DNA of 39,631 bases from a virus, in the IMG/VR virus record IMGVR_UViG_3300043470_001260, positions 1 to 39,631 of that record; one strand, given 5' to 3'. The notes beneath the pieces were generated by a model that was given only the letters and a program-made list of their open reading frames with translations, searched no databases and was not told where the DNA came from. This document shows, piece after piece, positions 38,360-39,631 of this stretch (position 1 is its first letter; each line of letters opens with the position of its first letter). The position numbers were made by a program, and so were the translations under genes.

Positions 38360-38815
38360 ATGTTGAACCAAGCAATAGAACTAAAACACGGTACTTTAAA
38401 GGCACGGTTACTATTTTGTAATCGTGCTTATAGAGATTCAAGACATGAGTTAGGTAATCTCTTTTCAGTTACGGACTTAGAGGATGCCGTTCGTCAGGTG
38501 AATTTCTTAATCTCGTACTTGTATCACTCTTATGTGAGTGCTTGCAAAAACGAGGGTAAATCGGTTGAAATAAACTTCATTGATTTTGATGAAGCCATAA
38601 CCACCGCAGAAGTTCCCGAGACTGAAAGCAACCTAAAAGACATTTTCGACAAAGCAGGAGAAACGATTAAAGTTTATTTCACAGTTGAACTTGACAATGT
38701 AAAAAAAAAGGTAGAGGAGTTCCAAAAGAACAACCCGAACCCAATGATGATGAACTCGAACAACTCTTTTGCGGAGAACTTGGATACCGACCTCACGAAT
38801 TCTGGTACGGATTAA
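38360..38815 (+). CDS. Tail assembly chaperone G
   Basis: 151 residues. Helical with an acidic C-terminus (DNVKKKVEEFQ, then NNPNPMMMNSNN). It occupies the gpG position between tube and tape measure. An A9 run at 38701-38709 near the end of its ordered part forms the slippery heptamer A-AAA-AAG in frame, after which the -1 frame is open to 39108. The unshifted product is the shorter chaperone that binds the tape measure together with the G-T fusion. Confidence 0.8.
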   Translation: MLNQAIELKHGTLKARLLFCNRAYRDSRHELGNLFSVTDLEDAVRQVNFLISYLYHSYVSACKNEGKSVEINFIDFDEAITTAEVPETESNLKDIFDKAGETIKVYFTVELDNVKKKVEEFQKNNPNPMMMNSNNSFAENLDTDLTNSGTD

Positions 38816-39108
38816 ATTGGCGACAAACCAATAACATAATCCAAGGGTATCACAAGAAAATACGTGAGGAAATGGAGCGAAACGCATTTCTCCACCGCAG
38901 AACGGCCACACTAATCTATAATTTCGCCACAAGTTTTGGAGGTGGCAAAATGACCAAAGAAGAGGATTTTTGGCCGTTAGAGATGGACAAGGAGTTTAGA
39001 GAAATATCCTTCGAGCAATACATCGAAGAAAGAAAAAAACAAAACCTCCCAGACGATTATTACAAGGGAATATTTCAAAGCACGTTTAAATTAGAGAGCC
39101 ATGTCTGA
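38360..39108 (+). CDS. Tail assembly chaperone G-T fusion by -1 frameshift
   Basis: Expected fusion product: 38360-38710 joined to 38710-39108, 249 residues. After the slip the protein continues with GRGVPKEQPEPNDDELEQLF, then the T-domain (RPHEFWYGLNWRQTNNIIQG; YHKKIREEMERNAFLHRRTA), which has the FWxL...GYxxRxxxEWER look of known T domains. The -1 frame is open from 38695. An ATG at 38872 inside T is unlikely to be used as a start. The stop overlaps the tape-measure ATG by 8 bases. In lambda the G/GT ratio is set by the same kind of slippage. Confidence 0.75.
38704..38710 (+). promoter_or_regulatory. Slippery heptamer for -1 ribosomal frameshift
   Basis: The zero frame reads GTA AAA AAA AAG at 38699-38710, so AAAAAAG (38704-38710) is in the canonical X-XXY-YYZ phase. 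A -1 shift here opens the T frame, which ends at 39108. The A9 run could also slip transcriptionally. Confidence 0.75.
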
Positions 39109-39631
39109 TGTGTTATATGTAAACCTCGATGCACTTACCACAGAGTACAATAAGAAAATTGATGCTGCCATTGGTAGGCTTGAAAAACTTGGTGACTTTG
39201 CAGAACAAAATACAGACAAAGCCAATAAGTCAGCAAGTAGTTGGGGTAGCAATTTGATAAACATGGCAAAGGGTTTTATTGCCGTTGATTTGGCCAGCCG
39301 AGTAGCCGGTGCAGTAAAACAAGTTTTCCTACTTGAAGAATCATTCAAAACCGCATTAATGCCATTGCAAGGCATAACCGAAAAGAGCGGAAATTTTGGC
39401 AAAGTTTTAGAGTTTAACAAAGAACTTGCAGATAAGTATGGCCAAAGTATATTTGTTTTGGCTGAGGAGTATAAGTCATTGTACGCCACATCATCAACTG
39501 CAGGAATGTCTTTAAACGCTACCAACTCAATCTATGAATCATTAATCAAAACAGGTGCAGGCTTAAAACTTTCAAACGAAAGAATTTCACTATCAATGCG
39601 AGCCATTACGCAGATGATAGACAAACAAGTG
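39101..39631 (+). CDS. Tail tape measure protein, N-terminal part (continues at 1)
   Basis: The true start of the tape-measure gene: ATG 39101, overlapping the T-domain stop by 8 bases. The first residues (MSDVLYVNLDALTTEYNKKI) lead to coiled coil (IDAAIGRLEKLGDFAEQNTD) and the membrane-like segment GFIAVDLASRVAGAVKQVFL, then LEFNKELADKYGQSIFVLAE, typical of tape-measure N-termini. It continues in frame through the circular join into the part at 1-1591. Bases 39505-39631 repeat 1-127. Confidence 0.85.
   Translation, partial: MSDVLYVNLDALTTEYNKKIDAAIGRLEKLGDFAEQNTDKANKSASSWGSNLINMAKGFIAVDLASRVAGAVKQVFLLEESFKTALMPLQGITEKSGNFGKVLEFNKELADKYGQSIFVLAEEYKSLYATSSTAGMSLNATNSIYESLIKTGAGLKLSNERISLSMRAITQMIDKQV
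39505..39631. repeat. Terminal direct repeat, right copy
   Basis: Identical to 1-127 over all 127 bases. Joining the copies gives a circle of about 39,504 bp and restores the tape-measure reading frame across the join. Confidence 0.95.

Noticed and set aside
38872-39108. Independent 78-residue gene starting at 38872
   Set aside because: The same frame is open back to 38695 with clear T-domain sequence before this ATG, so it is better read as the end of the frameshift product.
2-39631. CRISPR array or diversity-generating retroelement
   Set aside because: No regularly spaced identical repeats, no reverse transcriptase, and the fibre repeats are diverged coding repeats, not template/variable repeats.

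Overview
The window is a complete, probably temperate, siphovirus-type phage genome of the Bacteroidetes lineage. Its first 127 bases are repeated exactly as its last 127, so it is a circularised contig with a unit of about 39,504 bp, opened inside the tape-measure gene. The host group is inferred from an AT-rich sequence, the near absence of Shine-Dalgarno motifs, promoters of the form TTTG-N20-TANNTTTG (several with TATATTTG), and proteins that resemble Bacteroidetes phage families.

Layout: (1) 1-7.4 kb, the end of the tape measure and a 1,942-residue tail/fibre protein; (2) 7.4-13.5 kb, a tail-associated protein with a possible glycoside-hydrolase-like domain, small exported proteins, and a lysis module with an M15 peptidase and six small proteins, most of them membrane-spanning; (3) 13.5-15.8 kb, a leftward tyrosine integrase, a candidate attP holding a tRNA 3' end, and a leftward CI-type S24 repressor facing a divergent operator region; (4) 15.8-23.9 kb, rightward early genes: HTH proteins, a replication initiator, DnaB helicase, RusA resolvase, RecT annealase and a YqaJ-type exonuclease, mixed with very small coupled genes; (5) 23.88-24.41 kb, about 520 bases without a convincing gene but with many complementary segments, including a tRNA-like domain, ending in a strong terminator; (6) 24.4-26.5 kb, a lone lipoprotein gene, then a structured leader, a small gene and an AntA/KilAC antirepressor; (7) 26.5-30.3 kb, terminase subunits, portal and MuF head protein; (8) 30.3-33.7 kb, a leftward cassette of twelve small genes plus a 10-codon mini-ORF, inserted in the head operon; (9) 33.8-39.6 kb, protease, major capsid, connectors, neck, tail tube, tail chaperones with a -1 frameshift, and the start of the tape measure.

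How it works together: the repressor probably binds TGTAAA/TTTACA inverted repeats that recur at several phage promoters. When it is lifted, the early operon supplies replication (initiator plus DnaB) and recombination (RecT, YqaJ, RusA). The antirepressor sits behind its own promoter and a foldable leader just before the packaging and head genes. The late order follows the classic HK97/lambda plan. The two parts fitting least well with known phage biology are the structured RNA region at 23.9-24.4 kb and the leftward small-gene cassette inside the head operon.
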